Shown: one piece after another, positions 44,396 to 57,290 of the stretch
Layout: each line of letters starts with the position of its first letter
Numbering within the stretch: position 1 is the stretch's first letter
NCBI RefSeq assembly: GCF_008831285.2
Contig: NC_045150.1
Coordinates: 5,840,001-5,904,000, forward strand
Source of the DNA: Nymphaea colorata
Lineage: Eukaryota; Streptophyta; Magnoliopsida; Nymphaeales; Nymphaeaceae
DNA length: 64,000 bases
Direction: 5' to 3'
Made by a program: the position numbers and the translations under genes
Notes under the pieces: model-generated
The model's database searches: none
What the model was told of the DNA's origin: nothing
Seen by the model: the letters and a program-made list of their open reading frames with translations, nothing else

Positions 44396-47246
44396 TGCAT
44401 ATCTAGTGGAACCATTTGTCAGGTGCATGTCCAGTGAAACCATATGTCTTTTGTGATAACTTTAGATGTGTATTTTATACTTTGTTTTGGGCTTAAGTGC
44501 ATTTAGCTCAGCTTATGCACTTGAGTTCATTTCTCAACTCGAACTCGACTCACTTAATAAACTGGTCGAGCTTGAGTGAAGTTTAATTGAGCGAGTTCGA
44601 GTCATCCTCGAGTTATCTGAACGAGAACCGAAGCTCTTTCGACTCGCTTAATAAAAAGGTCGAGCTTGAGTCAAGTTTAATTGAGCGAGTTCGAGTCATC
44701 CTCGAGTTATCTGAACGAGAACCGAAGCTCTTCTTTTTAAGTTGTCCACAAAGTCCATAGCTACGACAAAGCTAGGTGGTGGGACTGTTGCATGCTTCTA
44801 CTTGCATGTAGAACCTACCTATCTCCTTTTTTTTGTTAGTACAAGAACATAGACCTCACAGGTGGAATTGAAGACATTGCCACCCCACATGCTCCTAGCC
44901 CCTGGAAACCCCCTTGGAGTAAGTTGGTTAATTGTGAAAAGAAAAAGCAAAATGCTTCCTTATAACACTTAGTAAGAAAAAGCTTTTGAAAGTCCAAAAA
45001 AAATAACTTTTGCTTCTTGTCTTTTTGTTTTTTTTAAAGAAGATGCACCTAAGAGGCGAAGCTTCTCTCTCTTTTTCTCCTTGCCTCTTTTTCTCCTCGC
45101 CTGAGGTTCAATCAAGGCCTAAGTAAAAAGCAACAGTCCTATGAATTAAAGTATTGTACATCTACCATTTATAGTCTAGAAAAATAACATTCATTATCGA
45201 GATTGGCCAGCCCACCAGTTCCACCACCGACGGTGTGCCGGTCGGGACCATTTTTTAACTAATTTGACAAGTAAAGGTGGAAATTTTAACTTGACAGGCA
45301 GAAAAATTAAGAAAATGGTCCATGCACCGGAAAAAGGTAAAAACCGTCGTTATATCATGTCATTCAATTGCTGCGTGACATAAACCCAGCTGACTGAATT
45401 ATGGCTTTAATGTGCCAATCGATCAACACTTCTCATTCACGATCCACATGACAAATGCCACTGGTGCAAATATATGAGCAAATGTTGGGTGCCCAATTTA
45501 TAAGAGTTACAGACAGGTGCATTTATTTAGCGAAGTAGTTGAAATTTCACATCAGATTCAATTGCACTGTGGTAGATTGCTTCCAATCGTGTGTGAAGCA
45601 TTTTGCAGTGACATAAATATTTGTGCAGTCGTCGTTCGCCGACATACATAATGATCTGTACCTAACGGAGAAGTCATCAACTCTTGCACGGAGTTTATCT
45701 GACCTCGTTGAAATCAAGTGATATGAAGGGTGCAGATCAGAAACTTCATGTGGTATCGTTCTTTATCAGCGAGAAGAGAGATCCACTGCTCGGCTCGGTT
45801 AGGCAGTCGAAGCTCCCTCTCAACTCTTTGTTTTTATAGTTTTTATAAGGTACAGAGCCTATTTGTGGTGTTTTGGTATGCTGCTTCAACTGTGCTTCAA
45901 CTTGTAGCGGCTCTTCTTTTTTTATAAGACAAAAGATTGACATCCCTAACACTTGAAATCAAGACTGACCTAATGTCAACAGGTTGGATTTGAATCCAAT
46001 ATACTCTTAAACATTTTTTTTTAAATATTCACAAGTTCATATTCGAACAGAAAGAAAGAAATCTGATTTTAAAATCTGAATTCAATCAAAATCTGATTCT
46101 TACATTCATATCCGAATCCAAATCTAAATTTTGAACCGAAATTTAATCGATTTTCAAAATGTAAGGGCATTAGATATGGAATATTTTGCTTAGAAATAAA
46201 TTCGATCTGAATTAAATCAGGTTTTAGGTATATCCAAATCAAAATCTAGTCAGATCTCATTTCTTAAATTCGAATTCAATCTGATTTCTTAATCGGATAT
46301 TTTTTTCTTACATCCGAGATCTGATATTCGATCGAAATCGGATATATTGACATCCCCACTACCAGCCCGCACTACAAGCCATTGTGCCAGCCCCTCAAAA
46401 ACTCTCTACGGTTCCTTGTACACCAAAATCTGGATATCCTACTATGGACCAGAAAGTCCAGACCCCTGGATTAGAACAAAAACACTCCAGTTTCTATCAG
46501 CTGATGTAGATAAAAAGTTCAAGCACGTTGAAATGAGTTAAGAAAGAAGGAACTCCGAGGCATTATTAACTAAATATGGATTTAATAACGTGCATCTTTG
46601 GGGACCGTTCAGTACCCATATCTTAATTGATCACATACCTAATTAAATATTTGTCTCCGTTTCTGGATTTGTGTGATTACTGTTGTTCTTCTTCATCGAG
46701 GACCATATATATATATATACTAGAAGTAGTTGACATGGCGTCCTGTGAAATCATGCAAGTCCTTAGGAGGGTTAATGTAATGTTTGAATTGAGAGAGAGA
46801 ATGATAATTAGGCAGTAAGTGGATAATATTCAAGACCAGGAAGACCCTGCCTTACCCAATGAAGAGAAAGGTTGTTAGGATACCTAGATCGATCTTTAGA
46901 GTAGAAATAAGGAAATAGGACATTACAAAATGCCATAAATAAAAATAAATTGTTGCTAAATTTGAGAAAGATATTTATACAGTTGAGGTGTGATGAGGCT
47001 ATGCAGGTATCTAGCAACATATAAACTAAGGGGAACTCTCTCATGTAGAGATTAACCAAGGTTGGGAGAGAATAAGCATGTGGATGAAGATACATTACTG
47101 GGGGAAAATGAAGAAACCAAAGCACATAGCAATAATAGCTCGTAATTGAAATCTCTATTTTGGTCAAAGTGATGATTCGGCTTTGATTTTCTTAGTGCCA
47201 AGCTACAGTACGTGACAAATTGGTTCCTCATATTTTTTTGGGACAG
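44396..47246. other. Repeat-rich intergenic DNA
   Basis: 44515-44745 holds CTCGAG-type words in a ~94-bp tandem duplication. 45970-46350 is an AATCCGA-type MITE remnant ending ATTGACATCCCCA. No gene is recognised. Confidence 0.45.
44546..44735. repeat. 94-bp tandem duplication in a CTCGAG-type repeat
   Basis: The unit CGACTCACTTAATAAACTGG... at 44546 recurs from 44640 and ends each time at GAACCGAAGCTCTT. Only a handful of bases differ. Confidence 0.88.
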
Positions 47247-47254
47247 CACGTAGG

Positions 47255-47661
47255 TAGGGATGTGCAACGACTCAGGCTCGACTCGAACTTACTCGTGCAA
47301 GGTCGGGTTAAGTTCGACTCCTTTAATAAACGAGTCGAGCTCAAGTTTGAGTCAAAACTCAAGTTATAAGTGAGTCGAGTTCGAGTTACATGAGCTTGAC
47401 TCGTTTAAACTTGACTTAGCTTGTGCCTTCCCTGTTTGTTGTTTGTTAATCTTTAGGAGTAATGGTGATACTTTTTGATAAATTTGAACACCCTTTTTGT
47501 GGTTTTCATTTTCATTTAAAGAATATATATATGTGAATCAAATGGGTCATGCTCCAGCTCGCCCCACAAAGCTCGACTCCAGCTTGAGCCATGCAATATG
47601 TGACTCAAGCCGAGCTTGAGCTGGCTGAGCACCAGCTTGTTTTGCTCGTTGTACATTCCTA
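47255..47661. mobile_element. hAT-type MITE with 8-bp target duplication
   Basis: A 407-bp element with 16-bp terminal inverted repeats: TAGGGATGTGCAACGA (47255-47270) and TCGTTGTACATTCCTA (47646-47661), with two mismatches. The 8-bp flanks are CACGTAGG (47247-47254) and CACATAGG (47662-47669), one mismatch, the target length of hAT elements. The interior is degenerate GAGTCGAGCTCAAG-type sequence with no transposase. This is the best-preserved copy of the CTCGAG word family in the window and defines its ends. Confidence 0.78.
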
Positions 47662-47750
47662 CACATAGGTTTAGTTTTTGAAGCATGTTAAAACCTGTTT
47701 ATGCACCCAATTCCCCAAAACGAGAAGAGGCAAGGGTTATCTTTAAATTC

Positions 47751-47808
47751 GTCTCCTGCAGAGGCAACTGAAAATTTATGTCTCCAGCAGAGGCAACTGA
47801 AAATTTAT
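47751..47808 (+). repeat. 29-bp tandem duplication
   Basis: GTCTCCTGCAGAGGCAACTG at 47751 is repeated from 47780 with one change; both copies continue to AAAATTTAT. Confidence 0.85.
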
Positions 47809-47809
47809 C

Positions 47810-48758
47810 TTGACCAATTGGTAATCAGAAACTTCTTTTCTAATTTTATCTTGACCAACTGCTAATCAGCACTACTTTTCTAGATCTGCAAGTTTAAGAT
47901 AGACTTGGTCGTTCTTTAACATAAACTCATTCTTTTGTTATCCTGATCATGCTTAGCAGCTTGGCGTATTACGTTTCAGAAAAATTGATATTATATGCTC
48001 AAAGCATAACAAACTCTGGCAGCTAAGGACCTCCAAGATATTGTATTCTTGACAAGAACGTTTTTTTGTCCATTCAGCCTTCTCTTTGTAAGGACCAAGG
48101 ATGCTTGTGCTTTTCAAATCTGTTCACCGTTTTTCTTCAGTGTAATTTGGCATTATTTTCGAAAAAGATGCAATTCCATAGACTAAGATCTTTTAGGGTC
48201 TTCCGAATCACCAAACCGCGCCTTCAGAGCACATCAAGGTCTTAAATAAGCCGGAAACGAGCAGTCCTCGCACATGACGTAGTAAAAGACAGTGTCCCCA
48301 CACCACCGCTAAAACCAACCATTCCATGTGCTTCTCCTGCAAAGTTAGAGCCAAACAGTACCAGAGCAATTCATTCCTTCCAACTAATTACTGGAGATCA
48401 TACTCCTGTCGACCTGACTTAGGTACATGTCATCAAGAGAGTGGGAAAGAGAGAGAGAGAGAGAGATTCAATTAATTAAAACGACATATGATATAACACA
48501 GTACAAAGGTATAAACAACAAAGAGACATTGAGGGGAAGTAATTGTTCAAACAGCAAAGGAAAACCCAACAGAAATGGCTCAATGTGAAGAAGAATTTTT
48601 CAAAAACCAAAAAAGGAAAAGGATGCTAGGAACATTAGAATCACCAGGACTGAAGGACAAAGGGAACTAAGACCTTATTGTCTCTATGTACACCTAGCCC
48701 AACACTAATGTACCGAAGAAAGATGACTTAATCACCTTGGGTGAAAGAACATAAAAGT
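47810..48758. other. Region downstream of the TMK-like gene
   Basis: The part nearest 48758 should be the 3' UTR of the minus-strand receptor-kinase gene. A GA run lies at 48448-48466. Nothing else is recognised. Confidence 0.45.
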
Positions 48759-51700
48759 TCACCGGCCATCAGCAGAGGTGAAGGACTCTGCAAACCCAGC
48801 AGGCCTTGCCGGGATACTTCCCTTGCTGTCATCTGATGCTGTCAGACTATTCTCAGCACCCCCATCACTGGCTTGCCATACTTTCACCATTTGAAGTAAG
48901 GACTTGTCGTAAGTAATTCCTTCAAACTCGTCTTCGTCTTCATCTGTTGGTTTCCATTTCTCAACAAGCGGTGACAGTACGTTGACAGCATGGCTCATGT
49001 CTGGCCGCTGGTTTGGCTCCCTTGAGGTGCAATGCCTGGCAAGCTCTGCAACAATGCAAATGCTCTCGATGGTCTCTTCTGTGACATCTAATGCAGGGTC
49101 AATTGCAGCAAGAAGCGCTTCACGACTTGTCTTGATCTGCCAAAACCAAGAGACAAGATAACGGCTTTCCTCAGATCTGTCCTCATCCAATGCCATCAAT
49201 CCAGTCACGAGCTCCATAAGCACCACACCAAAGCTGAAGACGTCTGCCTTAGTGGTGACCTTTCCAGTAACTGGGTAACAAGAACAGATTATGTTGATGA
49301 GTTTTAACAGTTCCAGTGGCAATCTTGACGAGTTACTGTATATGAGATAAAATGAGTGACACTGCATCTGAACAGTGTCTGGCATATGATATGAAAGACA
49401 ATAAAGCAGCCAACCAATCAATTCGAGCATTATTCCAACACAGCAATCATTGAAATATCATGAATTTCAAAACTTGAAAGTTTGATTTACGGTGGAAATT
49501 TCATAATTCTTCTGAATGATTTGCAGGAACATCCAAGTACACATCCAAAATGTATCACTTATTCTTGGAAATAAACGTACAAGGAATCATGTACAGTTCA
49601 GCAACCATGTCAAGTGAGAGAAAAATCATGTAACAAAACAATTTGATCTGGAAACCATCAGGTTGGAGTATGTAGGCTCCAGCGTACTTCAAGGAAGAGA
49701 TGATCATCTCATCATCATTCTATATCTTTCAATAAGAAAACAAGCAAGAGACAGGTTCGCTTGTTGCAGCTAAAGGATTAAAACCTATATCACTCAATCA
49801 ACATGGGTGCCATATCGTGGAAGATGAAAACAAAAGTTTTTGAAATAGCTATAAGCAAAATATCACTAATTAATGGCTCAGCTTGCCAAATGCAACTTAA
49901 ACATTGATCTGAAAAAGTAACAAAAACAGAGGAGCAAGCATCCAAATTTGCATCATGTGCTCTGTACCATGTAGTAGATGCAAGCATGTGTGTGTGCCTA
50001 AATGATATGAGTGCTTGAGAGAGAGAGAGAGAGATTGTGGGGAAAGAATGACAATCGTTTCCTCATAGTCTTCTACCATAACCGTCTCTTTCATTCAATA
50101 AAACATGGGAGCTCAGGAAGATCCTACCTGCAATAACTTGGATGAAATCTGAAAAGTGCAATAAACCACCTCTCGTGCCACATGAACAGAAATGCAATCC
50201 GCTTACTGGAAAAGGCATTTCTAATTCAAGGGCATGTTAAATGATGCTCAAGGCACATAGAGAATAGAAAGGAGGCGATCAAGAACAGACAATCTCAAGA
50301 ATAATTAGACATTATGAGAAACCAAGTTTTGAATATAGCCTGTGAAACATAAGAAGGCATGTGTTTATCATCAAGACTCGTTCGCAGATAGGATCCATGG
50401 TTAAACAAAGACTGCAGAAAAGTACCTAAGATCATTTCAACAAGAAAGATTTTTCAATCATAAGCATATCTATTGTAAATTCAAGGTCATCCAACCTAAC
50501 TGCCACTGAAGGCAGAAAAGGAATCACAACCAAGGATCTCAACAGGTTGGACGAAGATGATATGCAAGCTGAAATTATTCACTGCAAGCCAATATCAGGT
50601 CCACATTTGGTTATAACTAGAATCGCTAATGGATATACCTGACCGTGTTAGCTCCAGAGAAGAGAAACAAAGAATTCGTAGAATGAGTTTGAAACTCTAC
50701 CTGCATATTCTGGAGCCAAGTAACCAAAGGTGCCGGCAAGTCTTGTAGCCACTGAACCCTTTTCGTCAGGTGCAAGCTTCACCAATCCAAAATCTGCAAC
50801 TTTTGCTCTGAAATCATCTCCAAGAAGAATATTAGATGACTTAAGATCTCTATGTATGAAGCTCTGGTGGGCCAAACTGTGGAGGTACTCGATCCCTCTA
50901 GCCACGTCGAGTGCAACGTTGAGCCTCCTCTTCCAAGACAAGGGCTGCAAGTTCAACTTTTGCCATTGGAAGATATGCTTGCTCAAGGCGCCCTGCGGCA
51001 TGTATTCGTAGACCAATAACCTTTCATTCCCTTCTATGCAGTACCCAAGTAGCGAAACCAAATGGCGATGCCGGACCTTCGAAAGCACAGCAATTTCCGA
51101 TTGGAATTCATCCAATGCCTTGTTGCTGACCACTGCAGCTTCCATTCTCTTCACTGCAATCATCGTTCCATCGTCCAGTACACCCTTGTAAACCACCCCA
51201 AATCCGCCCCTTCCGAGCTCGTTTTCGGGAGAGAAATTCCTCGTCACACCCCGGAGAACCTGAACCGAGATCAAGAGGTTCCCGGCCTCTATCACCTGTG
51301 CCTCACCAAGGATGCCCTTATTCTGGGTGCCGCTCACACTCATAGCAGACCTGGCAGCCTCCGAATTGTTGGCGACAACAATCTTAACTACATTATCAGG
51401 ATCCAGTTGAGATCTTGGATAAACCACAAAAGAGCTCGGTGTTTGATCCTTCTTCTTCTTCATAACGCAGAAAACAACGGACGGGACAAGGAAAACAAGC
51501 AAACCTGCAACGGCAACAACTGGTGCAACAATGGCGACTATTTTTTTTGATTTCCAACCAGATGTGATGGAATTACCAGCACCCCCAGCGGGGTTTCTCT
51601 GCGAACCATGAGAAGATGGAGTAGAACCACCGGTAGAAGGCGGCGAACCCCCAGAGGAAGGCGGCGAACTACCAGAAGTAGGCGGTAACGCGCCATCTCC

Positions 51701-53077
51701 ACCTCCGGTACTGTTTTTATCCAGACGTGGATTACCATCCGTGAGAACCAGAACCTTGTTCGAGAAAGACGGAATCGGAGGCTGAAAATTATTCGAACTA
51801 ACATCCAACTTGAGCAGCGATGGCAATTGTGCCAATCCTGGGGGAATCACCCCCCCCAAATTGTTTCGGGCGAGAAGAACATATTTCAAGGAACTGAGAT
51901 TCGTGATTGAAGGACTAATGGTGCCATTGAGATGATAATTTTGAAGGTTCAACACAGAGACGTTCTTGCTACCTGGATTGCAGGAAACCCCCAGCCACTC
52001 GCCGGAGCAAGGATCGTTTCCGGCCCACTTGGTCGCGAGATTCTCCGGGTAGAGCACCCCACCGAGAAAATCCAAAAGGGCAGCGACGTCAGGCGCGCAG
52101 GGTGTCCCGGGCTCGCTTTGGCAAAAGTAATTGCCATTGTAAGAAAAATTCCCAGTCTTCAACTTCGGAATCGGTCCAGTGAGCATATTGTTCCCGACGG
52201 ATAGAGTCCGAAGCGCCGGCATTGACGCCAATTCCGGAGGGATCGGGCCGACGAGCTTGTTGTCGTTGAGCTTCAGGTCCTGCAAGGACACGCAGATAGC
52301 GAGCGCGGCCGGAATGGTGCCGGAGAACTGGTTGCCGTGGATCCAGAGCTGCTCCAGCGAGGACATGGTGGCGAAGACGTCGATTGGGCCGGAGAGCCCC
52401 TGTCCGTTCTGGTTGTTGAGCCAGAACGTCTCTAGCTGCGAGCCGTTGAAGGTGGATGGAATGGGACCGGAAAGGCGGTTGTAGGCAAGCTCGAGGATGG
52501 AGAGGGAGGCCATACTACCAAGGAAGTCGGGAATCGGACCAGCGAGATTGCAGCCGGAGAGGAAAAGCTTCTGCAATTGGGCGGCGCTGCTGAGGGAGGA
52601 AGGAAGTGTCCAGCCATCAGTGTCATTGAGGGGGATATCCTCGAGGGAAAACTCAAGGAGGGAGGTGAGGCCTTCGAAGAAGTCGGCGGGAATGGAGTCG
52701 AACTGGTTGGTGCCAAGGTAGGCATATTGCAGCTTGGAAAGGCCGCTGAACGAAGGGAGTGGCCCAGTGAACTTGTTGCGCTGGAGACCGAGATTCACAA
52801 GCTCGGTCAGTTGGTTGAAATTAGGGGGAAGAGGGCCAACCAGGCCGAAATTCTGGACCTGGATCTGCGACACCCTGTTGCCGGAGCAGTAGACATTCGG
52901 CCACTTGGTCCCGCAGGGGTCACTGGAATCTGCGGGCCATTTGAGCAGCGACGGATTTTTCAGGCCCTTTTCAAAGGCCCGGAGTATGGCGACGTCGCCG
53001 GGGTCCGTCGTGGCCGACGCACGGAAGAAGAGGATGAAGAAGAACGGTAAAAGCATGTAGATTGTACAAGAAGCCAT
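48759..53077 (-). CDS. TMK: TMK-like leucine-rich-repeat receptor kinase, 2 exons, 962 aa
   Basis: Exon 1 is 53077-50701 and exon 2 is 49270-48759. The intervening GT-AG intron of 1430 bp splits a codon just after the kinase APEYA motif. The start ATG at 53077 begins a clear signal peptide (MASCTIYMLLPFFFILFF); the frame stays open upstream to 53134 but has no earlier ATG. Two LRR blocks follow, separated by a non-LRR island with Cys pairs (around CQSEPGTPCAP and NDPCSGEWLGVSC), the hallmark of TMK ectodomains. Next come a Ser/Gly/Pro-rich stalk and a membrane helix (about 514-540). The kinase domain starts near 614 with GRGGFGVVYKG, and has IAVKRM (Lys), HRDLKSSN near 742 and DFG. It is an RD kinase with all catalytic residues present. 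TMKs sit in the plasma membrane and act in auxin and cell-growth signalling upstream of ROP GTPases. Length and architecture match the family. Which TMK paralogue it is was not determined. Confidence 0.93.
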
Positions 53078-53350
53078 TCTGGCCGGGAATGGTGGTGATC
53101 TCGGTAAGGAGGAGGAGGAGGAGTCATTCTCCACCGTGCATTTGTGTTTGTTGCAGAGGGTGGCGGGAGCACAGATCCACCATTAGGGTTTCGAGGCGAG
53201 AGAAGTGACGGTGAGAGATAAAAAGGAAGGGACGGAGGAAGACGGAAGGCGTCTTTCTCTTCCCGCCGCTGGACACAGCAGCACGGGAGGGATGGGAAAG
53301 CACCGAACCAGCAGTTCAGGCACCGAATCAGATCGGTGTCTTACCCTTCA
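53078..53350 (-). promoter_or_regulatory. 5' leader and promoter-proximal region of the TMK-like gene
   Basis: GC-richer and purine-rich on the plus strand (pyrimidine-rich in the direction of transcription), a common plant 5' UTR signature. On the minus strand a TTTTTATC TATA-like word occurs at about 53217-53224. No transcription start can be fixed. Confidence 0.35.
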
Positions 53351-56300
53351 GTTGCGGGATTCTCCGTGAGAATCGTTTTTTTCTTTGATTACCGTCTCTT
53401 CCCAGCAAACTCAAACACGAAAGTTTTACTCAAAAATTAATGAGAGATTTTTTTTCCGGGAAAAACATGCTCTGATCATGGGGAGTTCCCACTATTTTCG
53501 GGAATCTCTCACTGCTTGCTTTTGTATGTAAAACAAGCTTATTTCATTTAAATTTTTTATTAAATTCAACTCGAGTCGGCTTGGACGGGCATTTGCAAAC
53601 CCCGTATCGAATCGGGTGGGTTCGAGAACCGGTTCTTTAAGGACTGGAGGACGGGAGCAAGGCGAGGGACCGAGTTGGAATTTTTTATTTTCTTTTTGAA
53701 CCTCCCTTTTTTCTCCTTTAATTTCTTTTCCTTTTTCTTTTTGTCCCTTTCTTTGGTTTTGCTTTGACGGGCATACCAGAGGGGGAGCCTTTACCAACTT
53801 ATCCGGATAAGCTGGGATAAAGTGGGATATTCGCAGAGGGGCCGGTGGTTCGGTTTTCGGGGTTGGTCCGGTTTATCTGGGTAAATGGGTGAACTGGGTC
53901 CAGACGCCAGCGAGGATTGAAGGGCTTTTTCTTTATTAGTTTGGGGAGCGAACCGACAGGCAATGTCGTTCTTTAACGCGGTGATCTCGCTTTCCGGCAA
54001 TCGGGTCGAATCGGATCTACTTCAGGTGGCTCCGGAACCAATTGGATCAATGGTGAACACGTGATTCGAAAGATCTCGCATTAAAGAGGCAGTAAAGTAC
54101 AAATTCAAAAATATCTGCGAAGGAGGAAAAAAAAAAATTAGAAAAAGAAAGTTGTGGTGGGTCCAAGTATCGAAAATTCGCCCTCATTGTAGGAAAACAC
54201 AAAGTGCAGTTTTTTATTTAATCTCTTTCCTTATAAGAAAATAGTTTTTTCTAAAAGTTTAATATCTCTTGAATTTATCTCTATCCTATTCTCCCCAATA
54301 TTCCTTTTTTGTGTGGCTTTTTGATTATTTGCAATTTCTTCTAAACAAGTACTTTTCTCCTTCCATTGATAGTTAAAATAATGAATATAGTGTATAAAAT
54401 TTCAAAATCTCAAATAATTTATATGTAGAGTTATTTAGACATATTCAATAAGGCCATAATTTATTATATGTGCAATAGTCAACAAAAGGATCACATCCCA
54501 AAATGAATTGAGAAAATTGGCTTCTTCTGTTGTATACTAAATATCTCTATCAATGTTTTATTTCTTCTTTTTGCATCTTCATTCTTATTCCTCTTTTGCT
54601 GTCATCTATCAAAGGTGTTGTTGTCTACCTCGATCAATTGTTCAAAGTTTCCTACTTATTTGAAATCAAATTAAATGATAGAATGCCTAATTGATTTAGT
54701 AAGAAGCTTCAAGGTATATCATCACTAAGCCTCAGCATCGGCCCCATTCGGCTCGGCTGGACACCTAAAATTTGGGCCTCGGTTTGGTTCGACACCTAAA
54801 ACTCGAGCCTCGAGCTCGGTTGATTAAATTAAAAAAATATATATATTAATATAAAATAATATATAAACATAATTAATTATAATAAAATATTATAATTAAT
54901 ATTAGTGTCCCCTACATTGGTGGCCACATTAATATTGAATATGATGAAAATTGAGTTATTTTTCCTTTATTAGACTTGTTAAATAATATATTGTAATAAG
55001 TGGTTTTAAATTTTAAATTAATATCCGGAAACAAAAAGGTAGAATCTTGTGGCAACGATGTCAGCCGACGAGCTTGATGCACATGAAATTCCACATCTAC
55101 GACATTGCTGCATGTGCCCTCGCCCATCACCGACAGCGTTTGGCGCGTTCCCCGCTTTGCCTCGTTTGCAGACAACGCACCAACCTCCGCCGGACCCATC
55201 GAGGTAGGCCGTCGTCTACCCAACAAGATCACCATGCAATAGTAATTAAAGTTTAAATTGTTAAGAGATAATTATATTGTAAATAATAAAAAATAATAAT
55301 ACGAGGTGTCAATATATAAATAAGGTCTCTGTGGTGGCAAGTGCCCACACCACCAGCTTTTTCCTTTTTTTTTGCTAATTAACAGCAGGAGAAATATTCA
55401 ATAAGGTTGATGAGTTTATTTTTGTGAACTGCGGTTTTTTCCCTTTTTACAAAATTGGTTTTTTTTTTTTAAATTTTCAATATTTATCGAAATTTTGAGC
55501 TATTCACCTGTTAAGTTTTTTTGAACTTACACATTCACGATGGTTTGGTGATTCACAAAAGCAATTCAAAAATAAAAAAATAAAAAATTCACCCGTCTAA
55601 GTTTTTATTCACTGTTAGAAATGTCAATAAATTTGTTTTAGATCTGATATCATACCGAACTACTTTTAAAAATATGTATATGAGAAAAAAATTAGCATTC
55701 AATTAAAAAGTTAGACTGGATTCAGATTTAAGAAATGACATGAGATCAGAATTAGGTTTAAATAAATATCCAATCATATTCGAATTTAGATGGAGTTCAG
55801 CTTTAAATAAATGTCTTATATCTAATGTCCATACTTGAAAGTTGGTTCTTAGCTTATCACAATGTGGTTTGGATTTAGTTCAACAGTCAGATTCAGATTT
55901 GGATATAATTTAAAAATCGAATTGGGACTATGAATTCAGATATTGTATCAAATTTTCTTCAATCTATTCAGTTCCAATTTCAAATTCAAATATTAAGACA
56001 TGAAAAAAAAAAAAACAGATATGATTAAGGGTACATCCAATTTGATTCGATTCGAGTGAAGTAGTGCAACCTGATTTAAGCTTAGTAAAAAAAACCCAGA
56101 TTTCTCGGTCGGGTCGGGTATTGGGCCCATATCCGTTGGCCCCAAGTGTCTGTCCTCATCAACTAATTTAAAATTATTTTTTACACAGAACTAAAAGAAA
56201 CATTTTCTTCTTATTATTTTATTTATATATTTGAGACGGATGCAAGCACCACATCTAACTGGCGAAACCACATGTGGGCTAGTGTAAAGTCACAGATTCA

Positions 56301-57290
56301 ATTATTCATAGTATTACTTAGGTAAGCCCTTAACTGTATTTACTATAAGATCTTTTTGAATTAAGGTGCGTTTGATTGCTTTGGAATTTTGATTCTGTAA
56401 GGAAAATTTCAAAATCAAAATTCCAATTCCATCTAATTGCATGTTTTCATTTGTGTTTCATACCTTATAATGATAATTCTAAACCAGAAAATTCCTTGTT
56501 TGATTAAAATGGAATGAACATTTAAAATAAACAAAAATCCTACACAAGAAATAACTAATGAGATCAAGATGTTCATCGTTCTAAAACAGCAAAAAAAAAA
56601 AACCTGGTTTTTTGTACAAGCGAGTGAAAAATCTAGTCTCCTTTGAATTATTAAAAATCAGATTTTGTATATATCACATAAATAAAAAAAAACAAAGTTT
56701 CGAAAACTCATTGATTTTCATAAAATATAGTTTTACGACACCCAAACGATCTCTAAATTTGCTTGAAAATTATTTAACGGCCTCCGTCCCGGTTCGCGTC
56801 ATTCCTCAAATCGGCCAAACTTTGGAAAGCGAAAGAGTCTGCCCCGGTTCAGACTTCACATCTGCTTTACTCTCTCTCTTGACCGTGGAGGAAAAGAGCA
56901 GCACGGGGATGGACGCCGGTGTCCCCGAGCTTCACGTGCCCTCCTTCTCCCTCCCGGCGCCACGTCGCCCGACGCGTGCCGGATCTTTCCAACCTTGCCG
57001 TAGCTGTACCGGAGGATGTGAATTATCATCCACTGCTTTTTTTTTTCTCATTATTTTCATTTATTCGGATTTAAATAGAAGAAAGTTTTATATCGTATCT
57101 GCCTTCACATTTAAATTTGAACTCACAATTAGAAATTGATTCATATTTAATTTTAATCACATCCAAATCCAAATCTGACTTTTAAACTGAATCCGAACCA
57201 CATTATAATATATCGAGAACTGGCTATCAAACCATATTCAATCTTCCTATGCTTTACATGGATACTTGAGCATAAGTTAACACACTTTAT
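53351..57290. other. AT-rich gene-free DNA
   Basis: 53560-53625 and 54720-54830 are CTCGAG-type repeat fragments. 55620-56030 and 57060-57215 are AATCCGA-type fragments. 56365-56740 looks MITE-like: it starts AGGTGCGTTTGATTG, contains an inverted GGAATTTTGATT/AAAATCAAAATTCC pair, and ends near CACCCAAACGATC. The GC-rich stretch 56780-57000 was not recognised as coding. Confidence 0.4.

Noticed and set aside
49271-49430. Coding extension upstream of TMK exon 2
   Set aside because: The frame is open but lies before a good acceptor (CCCAG at 49271-49275). The spliced junction restores the conserved VTGKVTTK segment.
51062-53050. Plus-strand frames of 90-162 codons
   Set aside because: All are antisense to the TMK-like coding exon.
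53078-53134. N-terminal extension of the TMK-like protein
   Set aside because: The extension has no ATG (it would start at GTG), and the ATG at 53077 gives a clean signal peptide.
56612-57139. 175-codon plus-strand frame
   Set aside because: Composition shifts from AT-rich to GC-rich and back within the frame, it ends in repeat words, and no family is recognised.
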